From NCBI GenBank assembly GCA_934650975.1, contig CAKUFW010000053.1:1-14078 (forward strand): a DNA stretch of 14,078 nt, given 5' to 3'. The notes under the pieces were generated by a model, which saw only the letters and a program-made list of their open reading frames with translations, was not told where the DNA came from and did no database searches. This DNA is from an uncultured Collinsella sp. GTDB lineage: Bacteria; Actinomycetota; Coriobacteriia; Coriobacteriales; Coriobacteriaceae. The first letter of the stretch is position 1, and each line of letters begins with the position of its first letter. Below, in pieces: positions 1 to 6,391 of this stretch. Position numbers and translations under genes: made by a program.

Positions 1-815
1 TCGAACAGGGTGCCCTGGCTCGTGATGATGAGCTCGGAACCCAGGTAGATGATGACGACGAACGCGCCGTTGACGCAAATGTTCATCATGGGGTTGTTGA
101 AGGCGAGCAGCTTCTCGGCGCGGGTGAAGTCCATCTGGACGTCGCGCGCGGCGGTGGCGAACTTCTCCTTCTCGTAGTCCTGGCGCACGTAACTCTTGAC
201 CACGCGCATGCCGGTGACGTTTTCCTCCACAGACTCGTTGAGCGCGTCGTACTTGTGGAACACGCGCGAGAAGATGGGACGCACCTTAAAGATGATAAAG
301 AACAGTCCAAAGCCCAGCAGCGGAATGATGACCAGGTAGACCATGGCGACGCTGCCGCCCATGATAAACGCCATGGTAAAGGCGAAGATCAAGACAAGCG
401 GCGCGCGCACGGCGATACGGATAATCATCATAAAGGCCTGCTGAACGTTGTTGATGTCGGTGGTCAGGCGCGTGACGAGCGATGAGCTCGAGAACTCATC
501 GATGTTGGCAAAGCTGAACGTCTGGATCTTGTAGAACAGGTCGCGACGCAGGTTCTTGGCAAAGCCGCAGCTGGCATGGCTGCAGGTGATGCCCGCGGCG
601 GCGCCAAAGGCGAGTGACGTCAGCGCGATGAGTATGAGAAGGCCGGCGGTGGGCAGCATCTCGGTAACGGCGGTGCCGTCCTTGATGGCGTCGATCATGT
701 CGGCGGTGATAAACGGGATCATCATCTGGCAGATTACCTCGCCAAGCACCAGCAGCGGCGTGGCGATCGTGACCTTCATGTAATCGCGGATGCTGCCCAT
801 AAGGGTTTTAATCAT
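1..815 (-). CDS. Type I ABC exporter subunit, transmembrane domain (partial at window edge)
   Basis: The minus-strand reading frame is open from 815 to the window edge, giving about 271 residues of an ABC exporter membrane domain. The N-terminus reads MIKTLMGSIRDYMK, followed by hydrophobic helices at roughly residues 16-33 and 53-75. Next come the cytoplasmic stretch NLRRDLFYKIQTFSFANIDE and SSLVTRLTTDINNVQQAFMM, which are typical of multidrug and lipid exporters in which the membrane domain precedes the nucleotide-binding domain. That ATPase half lies outside the window. I chose the ATG at 815-813 because GGGAGGA sits just upstream within marR and the start overlaps the marR stop (ATGATTAA), implying translational coupling. 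An in-frame ATG at 800 is the alternative. In related operons a second half-transporter follows to form a heterodimer; that would be beyond the window. The substrate cannot be read from the sequence. Confidence 0.9.
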   Translation of the reverse strand, partial: MIKTLMGSIRDYMKVTIATPLLVLGEVICQMMIPFITADMIDAIKDGTAVTEMLPTAGLLILIALTSLAFGAAAGITCSHASCGFAKNLRRDLFYKIQTFSFANIDEFSSSSLVTRLTTDINNVQQAFMMIIRIAVRAPLVLIFAFTMAFIMGGSVAMVYLVIIPLLGFGLFFIIFKVRPIFSRVFHKYDALNESVEENVTGMRVVKSYVRQDYEKEKFATAARDVQMDFTRAEKLLAFNNPMMNICVNGAFVVIIYLGSELIITSQGTLF

Positions 816-1314
816 CCAGTTCCTCCCAGGTTACGCGGATTTTCTCGAGCATCTCGGCAAGCTGTTCGCACTCGTCGTGAGTGAGGGCACTAAAGGCCTG
901 CTCCCTAAAGCGGATGCGGGCGGCCTGGTCGATGCGGGCCTTCTCCCAGCCGATCTCGGTCAGGCGAATGGTGAGCTGCCGGCGATCTTTTGGATTGCGG
1001 CTGCGCTCGATGATGCCGGCGCACTCGAGCTTGGATAAGATCTCGGAGAGCGACCCCGGCTTAAGGTCGAAGTGCATGCCGAGCTCCTGCTGCGACATCT
1101 CGCCGTTTTCCTGCTTGGCAAGTAGGCAGACGATGGGCGCCTTGCCGGACACGCCGCCGCCGTGAAAGTGCATGTAGTGGCCGCAAAAGCCTAGGCCGCT
1201 CAGGATGCGCTTGGCGAGCTTGTCTTCGGCGCTGACCGCTTCGGGCATGTCTGCCGGTTGCAATGGGTCGCCGCCGGGCTCGTGCGGACGAAGGTTAAGG
1301 GGTTCATCGCACAT
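808..1314 (-). CDS. MarR-family transcriptional regulator
   Basis: This 168-residue protein carries a winged helix-turn-helix at about residues 72-125. It includes MSQQELGMHFDLKPGSLSEI, the recognition-helix region, and then the wing segment RNPKDRRQLTIRLTEIGWEK, which contains the DRR signature of MarR proteins. The N-terminal 40 residues are longer than usual and look disordered (Pro, Glu and Asp rich). A cluster C44-x-H46-x2-H49-x-H51 lies just ahead of the DNA-binding domain and could bind metal. The ATG at 1314 is preceded by AGAGAGGAGCG. The gene is first in an operon with the overlapping ABC exporter, the usual arrangement for a repressor of a multidrug exporter. A sigma70-type promoter with a perfect inverted repeat lies just upstream, so autorepression is likely. 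The ligand is unknown. Confidence 0.92.
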   Translation of the reverse strand: MCDEPLNLRPHEPGGDPLQPADMPEAVSAEDKLAKRILSGLGFCGHYMHFHGGGVSGKAPIVCLLAKQENGEMSQQELGMHFDLKPGSLSEILSKLECAGIIERSRNPKDRRQLTIRLTEIGWEKARIDQAARIRFREQAFSALTHDECEQLAEMLEKIRVTWEELDD

Positions 1315-1335
1315 GAATTCGTATCGCTCCTCTCT

Positions 1336-1398
1336 TTAGTTAGGTAGTGGGATTGTTTTGTGCCTAACTAATCTAGGAGTGCCCCGCGGAATTGTCAA
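1336..1398 (-). promoter_or_regulatory. Promoter and probable MarR operator of the marR-ABC operon
   Basis: Read on the minus strand, TTGACA (1398-1393) and TAGATT (1375-1370) are separated by 17 bases, a near-consensus sigma70 promoter. A perfect 9-bp inverted repeat, TTAGTTAGG (1336-1344 on plus) and CCTAACTAA (1363-1371), has 18 bases between its arms. One arm overlaps the -10 box and the other lies in the 5' leader before the ribosome binding site. This placement fits repression by the MarR protein encoded directly downstream. That MarR binds here is inference. Confidence 0.72.
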
Positions 1399-1451
1399 GG
1401 TACCAAACTGATTGTTACGCGGTTTTACCAACCAGCGCAGCCGGCCTGGTT

Positions 1452-1500
1452 GGCACTTGGGGACGTTCCTTTTCTGCCGGCACCTAGGGACACTCCTTGT
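1452..1500. repeat. Two tandem REP-like units with GGGAC core
   Basis: Two 22-base units starting GGCAC lie 27 bases apart (1452-1473 and 1479-1500) and match at 17 of 22 positions. The first unit, with core TTGGGGACGTTC, is closed by TGCC at 1475-1478, giving a GGCA/TGCC inverted pair. The same core recurs at 9464-9475. A separate 8-bp inverted repeat (CCAACCAG at 1428-1435, CTGGTTGG at 1446-1453) lies just upstream. I infer a dispersed palindromic element between the divergent marR and pyridoxamine kinase genes. I see no gene in 1399-1598. Confidence 0.5.
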
Positions 1501-1598
1501 CGAGGCTTTGGTGCAAGCTTCCGTCCGCAGTGTTCCCTGCGCTACACTTAGTCGCACTGTGGCGGCTTTGCGCCGCTCCCGACCCAAGGGGGACTCTC

Positions 1599-2423
1599 AT
1601 GAAGAACACTCAGCTGCTGCTGATCAACGATATGTGCGGCTACGGCAAGGTCGCGCTTTCCGCCATGCTGCCGGTGCTGTCGCACATGGGCTACCGTATC
1701 CACAATCTGCCGACGGCGCTTGTGTCCGACACGCTCAACTACCCCAAGTTCTACATCCACGACACCACGGAGTACGTGCGTCAGAGTCTCGCCATCTGGG
1801 AGGAACTCGGCTTTGAGTTCGACGCCATCTCGACCGGCTTTATCGTGACCGAGGAAGAGACGCGTATCATCTCGGACTTCTGCCACCGTCGCGCGCAAAA
1901 GGGCACCAAGGTATTCGTCGACCCCATTATGGGCGACAACGGCAAGCTCTACGCCGGTGTTCCCGAGTCCACGATCGGCCTCATGAGGCATCTGCTCGAG
2001 TGCGCCGACTATGCGGTGCCCAACTACACCGAGGCCTGCCTGCTCACCGACACGCCCATCGCCGATCAAATCACGCCTGACGAGGCTCGCGTCCTTGTGG
2101 ACGCTATGCGCGCGCTGGGCGCCAAGTCGGTGGTCATTACGAGCGCTGTGGTCGACGGCGCGAACGCCGTTATCGGTTACGACCACGTGGCGGGGGAGTA
2201 CTTCACGATTCCCTTCGACCTGATTCCGGTCTACTTCCCGGGTACGGGCGACACGTTCTCGGCGGTGCTCGTCGGCCGCGTGATGGCTGGCTGGAGTCTG
2301 CAGCGCGCAACGGCCGATGCCATGCGCGTGGTGGCGGAGCTTATCGAGCGCAACGCCGACCAGGAGGACAAGTCCGCCGGCCTGCCTATCGAGGCTTGCT
2401 TGGACGTGATCGACCATGAGTAG
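1599..2423 (+). CDS. Pyridoxamine/pyridoxal kinase (PfkB/ribokinase superfamily)
   Basis: This 274-residue protein would phosphorylate pyridoxamine, pyridoxal or pyridoxine with ATP in the B6 salvage pathway, in the cytoplasm. The N-terminus (LLINDMCGYGKVALSAMLPV) and the segment VSDTLNYPKFYIHDTTE resemble the substrate-binding part of actinobacterial and clostridial pyridoxamine kinases. VFVDPIMGDNGKLY is the typical DPVMGD-like motif near residue 107. GTGDTFSA at 215-222 holds the anion hole and the catalytic base Asp218. The length is normal for the family. The ATG at 1599 is preceded by AAGGGGGA five bases upstream. The frame also runs open upstream to 1497, but that part has no ribosome binding site and covers the intergenic repeat. 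A possible -10 box, TACACT at 1543-1548, has no good -35. The next gene overlaps its end by 8 bases. Confidence 0.9.
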   Translation: MKNTQLLLINDMCGYGKVALSAMLPVLSHMGYRIHNLPTALVSDTLNYPKFYIHDTTEYVRQSLAIWEELGFEFDAISTGFIVTEEETRIISDFCHRRAQKGTKVFVDPIMGDNGKLYAGVPESTIGLMRHLLECADYAVPNYTEACLLTDTPIADQITPDEARVLVDAMRALGAKSVVITSAVVDGANAVIGYDHVAGEYFTIPFDLIPVYFPGTGDTFSAVLVGRVMAGWSLQRATADAMRVVAELIERNADQEDKSAGLPIEACLDVIDHE

Positions 2424-2745
2424 CGCCGGCGAGAGTGGCCCCGAGCCCGCGAGCGAGAACAAGCCGCTCGGTGCGTCGCGTGGCAAGCGCCCGCGTATTC
2501 GCATTAGCTGCGTGGACCAGCTGGGCACGTGTCGCTGCCACCATGGCCACAAGCCGGGCGACGTGTTCGACTTCGACCGCGACCGCGGCAGGATGTGTGC
2601 CATGGCCTGCCATGTGGGCTTTCCCTATATCGATATCCTGCGCTATGGCGGCACCGTGCCCGGCAACGAGCCCGGCACGGCAAAGTTCTGCTGTCCCGAG
2701 GTCGACACGTTGAACGTCTGGCTCGCCGAGATCGTCGACGAGTAA
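2416..2745 (+). CDS. TIGR04076-like small Cys-rich protein
   Basis: This 109-residue protein begins inside the last codons of the pyridoxamine kinase gene (ATGAGTAG overlap), so its translation is probably coupled to that gene. The first 27 residues look disordered. The rest resembles the TIGR04076 family of small uncharacterised proteins: RIRISCVDQLGTC, GHKPGDVFDF, then MCAMACHVGFPYIDILRYGG and KFCCPEVDTLNVWL. The GHK.GD segment, the C...(A)C...(Y/F)P(Y/F)I...LRYGG segment and the CCP segment follow the family order as I remember it. Seven cysteines and several histidines suggest metal or cofactor binding, but that is inference. No function is established for the family. It was assigned from recalled motifs, not by search. 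Confidence 0.72.
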   Translation: MSSAGESGPEPASENKPLGASRGKRPRIRISCVDQLGTCRCHHGHKPGDVFDFDRDRGRMCAMACHVGFPYIDILRYGGTVPGNEPGTAKFCCPEVDTLNVWLAEIVDE

Positions 2746-2746
2746 T

Positions 2747-2870
2747 CGAGCGAGGATTTTCTCCCACCGAGATAATGAGCGTGGATTTTCTCCCGTTTTG
2801 AGCGCGATTGAACGCTCAAAGTGGGAGATTATCCACGCTCATTTTTCATGCGGGAGAAAATCCACGCTCG
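2747..2870. repeat. Nested four-unit palindromic repeat between convergent genes; possible terminator
   Basis: Four copies of an 18-base core (GAGCGTGGATTTTCTCCC type) sit at 2748-2765 and 2777-2794 (forward) and at 2823-2840 and 2852-2869 (reverse). The inner pair can form a hairpin with GAGCG/CGCTC closing around CGATTGAA. The outer pair matches at 17 of 18 core positions, so the whole element could fold into one long interrupted stem. The right arm is followed by TTTTATT (2871-2877), which would suit rho-independent termination of the plus-strand operon. A three-unit relative lies at 9352-9444. Nothing else is visible between 2746 and 2915. Confidence 0.75.
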
Positions 2871-2915
2871 TTTTATTCCGATGGTATGGCACGTGTGTCC
2901 GCGCCGCCCGAGCGC

Positions 2916-3362
2916 CTACAGCCGCTCGAGCATAGCCGTGCAGCCGGCGAGCACATCGCGGTACGTGGCATCAAAGTTGCCGGTGTACCAGGGATCGGCG
3001 ACGTCGCCGGGGCGGTCGGTCCAATCGAGCAGGCGCGAGATCTTGCCATCGGGGTCGCTGCCGAAGATGCGACGCAGGCCGCGCGCGTTCTCGGCATCCA
3101 TATAGACGATGTAATCCCAGTCGCCATATTCCGCGCGGCGCACCTGGCGCGCACGGTGCGCAACCACGGGAATCCCAACCTCGCGCAGCTTGGCAACCGT
3201 GCCATGATGCGGCGGGTTGCCAATCTCCTCGGTCGAGGTCGCCGCAGAATCAATGACGAACTCCGCCTCGCGCCCGGCACGGCGCACCAGCTCGGTAAAC
3301 ACCGACTCAGCCATCGTCGAGCGACAGATATTCCCGTGGCAGATAAAAAGAATGCGTTGCAC
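2916..3362 (-). CDS. Low-molecular-weight protein-tyrosine phosphatase
   Basis: This 148-residue cytoplasmic phosphatase removes phosphate from protein tyrosines through a phospho-cysteine intermediate. The P-loop is at the very N-terminus: ICHGNICRS, with nucleophile Cys8, Asn11, Arg14 and Ser15, matching CxGNICRS. The general acid is Asp123 in DPWYTG (122-128). The length is normal. The start is GTG at 3362, preceded by AGAAAGGAG with five bases between. The gene lies 31 bases downstream of the AAA-DUF4143 ATPase on the same strand, so the two may be co-transcribed, although it has its own good ribosome binding site. In other bacteria such enzymes often act on tyrosine kinases of polysaccharide export; no partner kinase is visible here. 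Low-molecular-weight arsenate reductases share the fold, but the DPWY loop favours a tyrosine phosphatase. Confidence 0.93.
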   Translation of the reverse strand: MQRILFICHGNICRSTMAESVFTELVRRAGREAEFVIDSAATSTEEIGNPPHHGTVAKLREVGIPVVAHRARQVRRAEYGDWDYIVYMDAENARGLRRIFGSDPDGKISRLLDWTDRPGDVADPWYTGNFDATYRDVLAGCTAMLERL

Positions 3363-3393
3363 AGGGTCTCCTTTCTATGCGGTCGCGCAGGGC

Positions 3394-4764
3394 TTACAGA
3401 CTGCTCTTGAGGCAGTTTGCTCCGATAAAACCCGCTGCGTACAAGGGGAAGTGGCGCAGCTCGCGCCCGTCATCGGTTTCGCTGCGGGCAAAATTGTTCT
3501 CGGACAAAATGTAGGCATATGGCGACCGGGCTTTGTCCATAAACGACCCGAGGGTTTTCGCGCGCACGTTGCGTGCGGACTTTACCTCGACGGGAACGAT
3601 TTCCATACGGTCGGTCTGAAGTAGGAAATCGAGCTCGCCGCTCGTCTTCCAAGAAGACGGCGGCATCCAATAGTACGTTTGCAAACCATTGCTCGAAAAT
3701 GCCTGCATGACCGAGTTTTCCGCCAGGGCACCTCGAAAGTCGGAAGACAGCGCAACGGTGGAATCCTCTTTGAGGTCGAGCCAGAGCCGCGGGTTGATAC
3801 CGAGTTTGTAGAACATGAGGCCCGTATCGAGAAGATAGACCTTAAAGAAGCTTCCGTTTTCGTCGTCGAAAGGGACGAGGGGAGGTTCGATGCCTTCGGT
3901 CAGGTTGTTGACCGATATAATGCCGGCGCCTTCGAGCCAGTCGAGTGGCTCGATGAGCTTGGCGCGGCGGCCTCCGCGTTCGACCTCGGAGTACTTGAAT
4001 TTCTTTGTGGACGATCTCAGCAGTTGGGACGGAATGGAACGCCAGACCTTGCGCGCCGCCACGCCACTGATCCCGTTTTCGGGGTCGGTCATATCGGCGG
4101 TGTAGGTCTCGTCGATTTCGCGCTGCTCGACGCGCGCGTCTTCGATGGATAGCGTCTTGCGATATGCGTTGACGGCGGCGGGCATGCCGCCCACGATCTG
4201 ATATCGATGAAACAGGCTGAGTGCGGCTTGGTGTGCGGCGTAAGTCTCGAGCGTGCCGGCGTGGGTGCGAACGGCATCGGCCATCTGCCCCTCATCGAGC
4301 GCCCAGAGAAACTCCTCGAACGACATGGGATGCATGGTCTCTTGACGAACGCCGCTGGGAAAAGGCAACTTGCGCTTGCGCGTGGCGACGCCGAGTTGGC
4401 TTCCGGTCGCGCATATGCGCCAGCCCGAACCCGAGAAAAAACGAAGCGAGTTGAGCGCCCGTTCGCAGAGCTGCACCTCGTCAAACAGGATGAAGGCGGT
4501 TTCCTTGCGAATGGGGGTGCGTTTATAGTCTGAAATCCGCGCCACGATGGTGTCAACATCGTCTGTGGGGCAGTCAAACAGAGGGGCGATCAGCTCAAGA
4601 TCGGTCTGAAAGTCGAGTTTGATAAACGCATCGCCGGCGATTCGCCTGCCGATTTCCTCGGCGGCGTATGTTTTGCCTACGCGTCGCGCACCACGGATGA
4701 GGAGGGGGCGTGAGGCGTCCTTTGTCGCCCATGATTCGATAACGGATTCGATTGATCTGCGCAT
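3394..4764 (-). CDS. AAA ATPase with C-terminal DUF4143 domain
   Basis: This 456-residue protein has an N-terminal AAA_14-type ATPase and a C-terminal DUF4143 region. Walker A is GARRVGKT (25-32), Walker B is FILFDEVQ (91-98, Asp95 and Glu96), and a sensor-like CATGSQLG lies at 118-125. The C-terminal part has GALAENSVMQAF near 345, then GELDFLL (Glu377, Asp379) and VPVEVKSA (Glu393, Lys395). That E-x-D...E-x-K pattern is the PD-(D/E)xK nuclease-like signature known for DUF4143. The middle (about 205-280) is probably a winged-helix linker. Starts from ATG at 4764, with GGAAAGGCGG upstream. Paralogues are common in gut bacteria and archaea, but their role is not settled. Three 33-bp dyad repeats lie immediately upstream and may be its regulatory sites. 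All catalytic-type residues are present, so the gene looks intact. Confidence 0.92.
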   Translation of the reverse strand: MRRSIESVIESWATKDASRPLLIRGARRVGKTYAAEEIGRRIAGDAFIKLDFQTDLELIAPLFDCPTDDVDTIVARISDYKRTPIRKETAFILFDEVQLCERALNSLRFFSGSGWRICATGSQLGVATRKRKLPFPSGVRQETMHPMSFEEFLWALDEGQMADAVRTHAGTLETYAAHQAALSLFHRYQIVGGMPAAVNAYRKTLSIEDARVEQREIDETYTADMTDPENGISGVAARKVWRSIPSQLLRSSTKKFKYSEVERGGRRAKLIEPLDWLEGAGIISVNNLTEGIEPPLVPFDDENGSFFKVYLLDTGLMFYKLGINPRLWLDLKEDSTVALSSDFRGALAENSVMQAFSSNGLQTYYWMPPSSWKTSGELDFLLQTDRMEIVPVEVKSARNVRAKTLGSFMDKARSPYAYILSENNFARSETDDGRELRHFPLYAAGFIGANCLKSSL

Positions 4765-4777
4765 GGGGCCGCCTTTC

Positions 4778-4876
4778 CGATTTCGTGTACTTCAGATACA
4801 TAGTTTAGTACGATTTCGTGTACTTGAAATACACGAAATCGTAGAAAAGCGTGTATCTGAAATACACGAAAACGAA
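4778..4876. repeat. Three 33-bp direct repeats, each with a GTGTA-N7-TACAC dyad
   Basis: Units run 4778-4810, 4811-4843 and 4844-4876 with no spacers. Each holds GTGTA, seven bases and TACAC or TACAT, with dyad centres at 4793, 4826 and 4859. The middle unit is a perfect 12-bp inverted repeat (4811-4822 with 4830-4841). The array ends 13 bases before the start codon of the AAA-DUF4143 gene, so it covers that gene's promoter and leader. The regular 33-base spacing is close to three helical turns. I infer an operator array. The rest of the 4765-4977 gap (4877-4977) shows no gene and no clear terminator. Confidence 0.8.
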
Positions 4877-4977
4877 CTGCTGGAGCACTCACGCGGATAT
4901 GCGCTGATCATGTCGGGCGGTTTTCACCGACCGCTCGCCGCTCTGGGCTGTGCTTGCGCCCGTTCCCGGTTCCGCCC

Positions 4978-6246
4978 CTATGCCTGCGTCGAGGGCTGCA
5001 CTGCGTGGCGACGGCGCTCCCAGCGCGCCAGCTTGATCGTCACCAGCGTGAGCACCCAGGCCACGAGCGAGAACGCGGCGCCAACTGCGCCCACGTAGGC
5101 AATGCCAATTCCGCTTACCACGGCGCCGCCCACCGCGGTGCCAAACGAAATGCCGACATTAAATGCCATGGGCTCCACCGAACTCGCGAGCACCATCGAT
5201 TTGGGATGGCGGCTGCGCGCCACGTCCATAAAGTGCGTGATACATGACACCGAGAACAGGTACATGAGCAGCGCCAGGCTAAAGACAAAGACGAGCGCGA
5301 GAGGCATGGTGCCGCCCACGACAAACAGCCCAAGCAGCGCCGCGGCCTGCAGCACAAAGGTCACCAGCAGCGCCTTCATGCCAAAGCGCGCATCGATCCA
5401 TCCGCCCAGGATGTTCGAGATCAGGCAGAACACGCCATAGGCCATGAGCGTGGTGCTCGCCTGAACGGTGCCCATACCCAGCACCTGCTCAAGATAAGGT
5501 GTCACGTAGCCGTAGAATACGTAGACCGACCCCACGCCAAACAAAAAGATGAGCATGCCGGTGATGATGCTCGGTTCGCGTAGAAGCCCCGCCTGCTCGC
5601 GAAAGGTGGCAGGCTCGTCGGTTTGCCCAGCGCGCGGCATAAACGCCACGAGCGCTCCGCAGATCAGAACGGCAAAGGTCAGCGTGCCGTACATGGCCAC
5701 GTGCCAATCGAGCGTGTCGGCCACAAACTTGCCGATCGAAGTGACAAAGACCATTGCCACGGAAAACGCACCGTACACGACCGAGATGGCAAGCGAGGTT
5801 TGCTGCGGGGACAGCAGCTCGGGGATGTACGTCACACCCACGGCGAGCAGTGCGCCCGAGACGGAGCCCAAGATGATGCGTGAGGCAAACAGCACCTGGA
5901 AGTTAGGCGCCAACGCCATAGCAAGATTACCGAGTACAAAGACGATGCTGTAGCACACGAGCAGCTGGTAGCGGCGGAAGCGTCCCGTGCTGAGCGCAAG
6001 CACCGGCGTCGCGATGGCGTAGACGAGCGCGAACACACTGATGAGTTGGCCCGCGGTGGCAAGTGAGATGCCGAGCTCCGTCGCCAGGTCGCTCTCGATG
6101 CCGATGACCACGAACTCCGAGCAGCCGAGCGAAAAGCCCAACAACACGAGCAGCGCCAGGCAGAGGTTGGTGCGCGCGGGCGAAAGCGCGGCAGCGGTTG
6201 ATGCTGTTGTGGACGAGGTTTCGGCGGTCAAGGCGGTTGCTCCCAT
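4978..6246 (-). CDS. MFS transporter, DHA1-type drug/metabolite exporter
   Basis: This 422-residue membrane protein has about 12 hydrophobic helices after a 25-residue Ser/Thr/Ala-rich cytoplasmic start. Helix 1 carries GFSLGCSEFVVIGIESDLA, typical of the AraJ/YdhP-like DHA1 proton antiporters. The loop after helix 2 has LSTGRFRRYQLL, a degenerate form of MFS motif A. Helix 5 has LLAVGVTYIPELLSPQQ. A central loop near residues 205-225 (RAGQTDEPATFREQ) separates the two six-helix halves. The substrate is unknown. It diverges from the LpdD-isomerase gene. The ATG at 6246 has no ribosome binding site, but a -10 box ends six bases before it, which suggests a leaderless mRNA. A TTG at codon 6 preceded by GGGAG is an alternative start. 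Confidence 0.92.
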   Translation of the reverse strand: MGATALTAETSSTTASTAAALSPARTNLCLALLVLLGFSLGCSEFVVIGIESDLATELGISLATAGQLISVFALVYAIATPVLALSTGRFRRYQLLVCYSIVFVLGNLAMALAPNFQVLFASRIILGSVSGALLAVGVTYIPELLSPQQTSLAISVVYGAFSVAMVFVTSIGKFVADTLDWHVAMYGTLTFAVLICGALVAFMPRAGQTDEPATFREQAGLLREPSIITGMLIFLFGVGSVYVFYGYVTPYLEQVLGMGTVQASTTLMAYGVFCLISNILGGWIDARFGMKALLVTFVLQAAALLGLFVVGGTMPLALVFVFSLALLMYLFSVSCITHFMDVARSRHPKSMVLASSVEPMAFNVGISFGTAVGGAVVSGIGIAYVGAVGAAFSLVAWVLTLVTIKLARWERRRHAVQPSTQA

Positions 6247-6251
6247 GTTGC

Positions 6252-6280
6252 GTTATATGAGCTGGATCCGGTCCCTGCAA
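6252..6280 (-). promoter_or_regulatory. Promoter of the MFS gene, probably leaderless
   Basis: On the minus strand TATAAC (6257-6252) matches the -10 consensus at five of six bases. TTGCAG (6280-6275) is a weak -35 at the ideal 17-base spacing. The A of the ATG at 6246 lies six bases past the -10 box, where transcription would be expected to begin. Confidence 0.55.
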
Positions 6281-6288
6281 CTCTACCA

Positions 6289-6321
6289 GAATGAGACAGG
6301 GGTGGCCCCTTTGTCACAGTC
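6289..6321. repeat. Degenerate REP-like palindrome with TTTGTCACA arm
   Basis: GAATGAGACAGGGG (6289-6302) and CCCCTTTGTCACAGTC (6306-6321) form an imperfect inverted repeat around TGG. It resembles the perfect hairpin at 13972-14006, sharing CCCTTTGTCACA and GAATG-GACA. It lies between the divergent MFS and LpdD-isomerase promoters and includes the -35 box of the latter. Confidence 0.5.
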
Positions 6322-6339
6322 TGCGCTTGCCTGTATAGT
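6311..6339 (+). promoter_or_regulatory. Promoter of the LpdD-isomerase fusion gene
   Basis: TTGTCA (6311-6316) and TATAGT (6334-6339) each match consensus at five of six positions, with an ideal 17-base spacer. Transcription would start near 6346, about 46 bases before the start codon. Confidence 0.7.
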
Positions 6340-6391
6340 CGCAATACAGGTGAAGATGGTCTCAGGTACATCGCGGGCGACGGGAGATCCC

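Noticed and set aside
1548..2603. Long minus-strand open frame of 351 codons
   Set aside because: It is antisense to the pyridoxamine kinase and its overlapping partner, which have clear motifs and ribosome binding sites. In GC-rich DNA such shadow frames are common.
2808..3410. Plus-strand open frame of 200 codons
   Set aside because: It runs antisense to the tyrosine phosphatase, whose P-loop and DPWY motif are intact, and it begins inside the palindromic repeat.
4778..4876. CRISPR-like array
   Set aside because: The three 33-base units are contiguous with no unique spacers, each has an internal dyad, and there are no cas genes. An operator array explains them better.
6041..6391. N-terminal extension of the LpdD-isomerase gene back to 6041
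   Set aside because: This part is antisense to the MFS gene and crosses both divergent promoters. The ATG at 6392 has a ribosome binding site and a promoter at the right distance.
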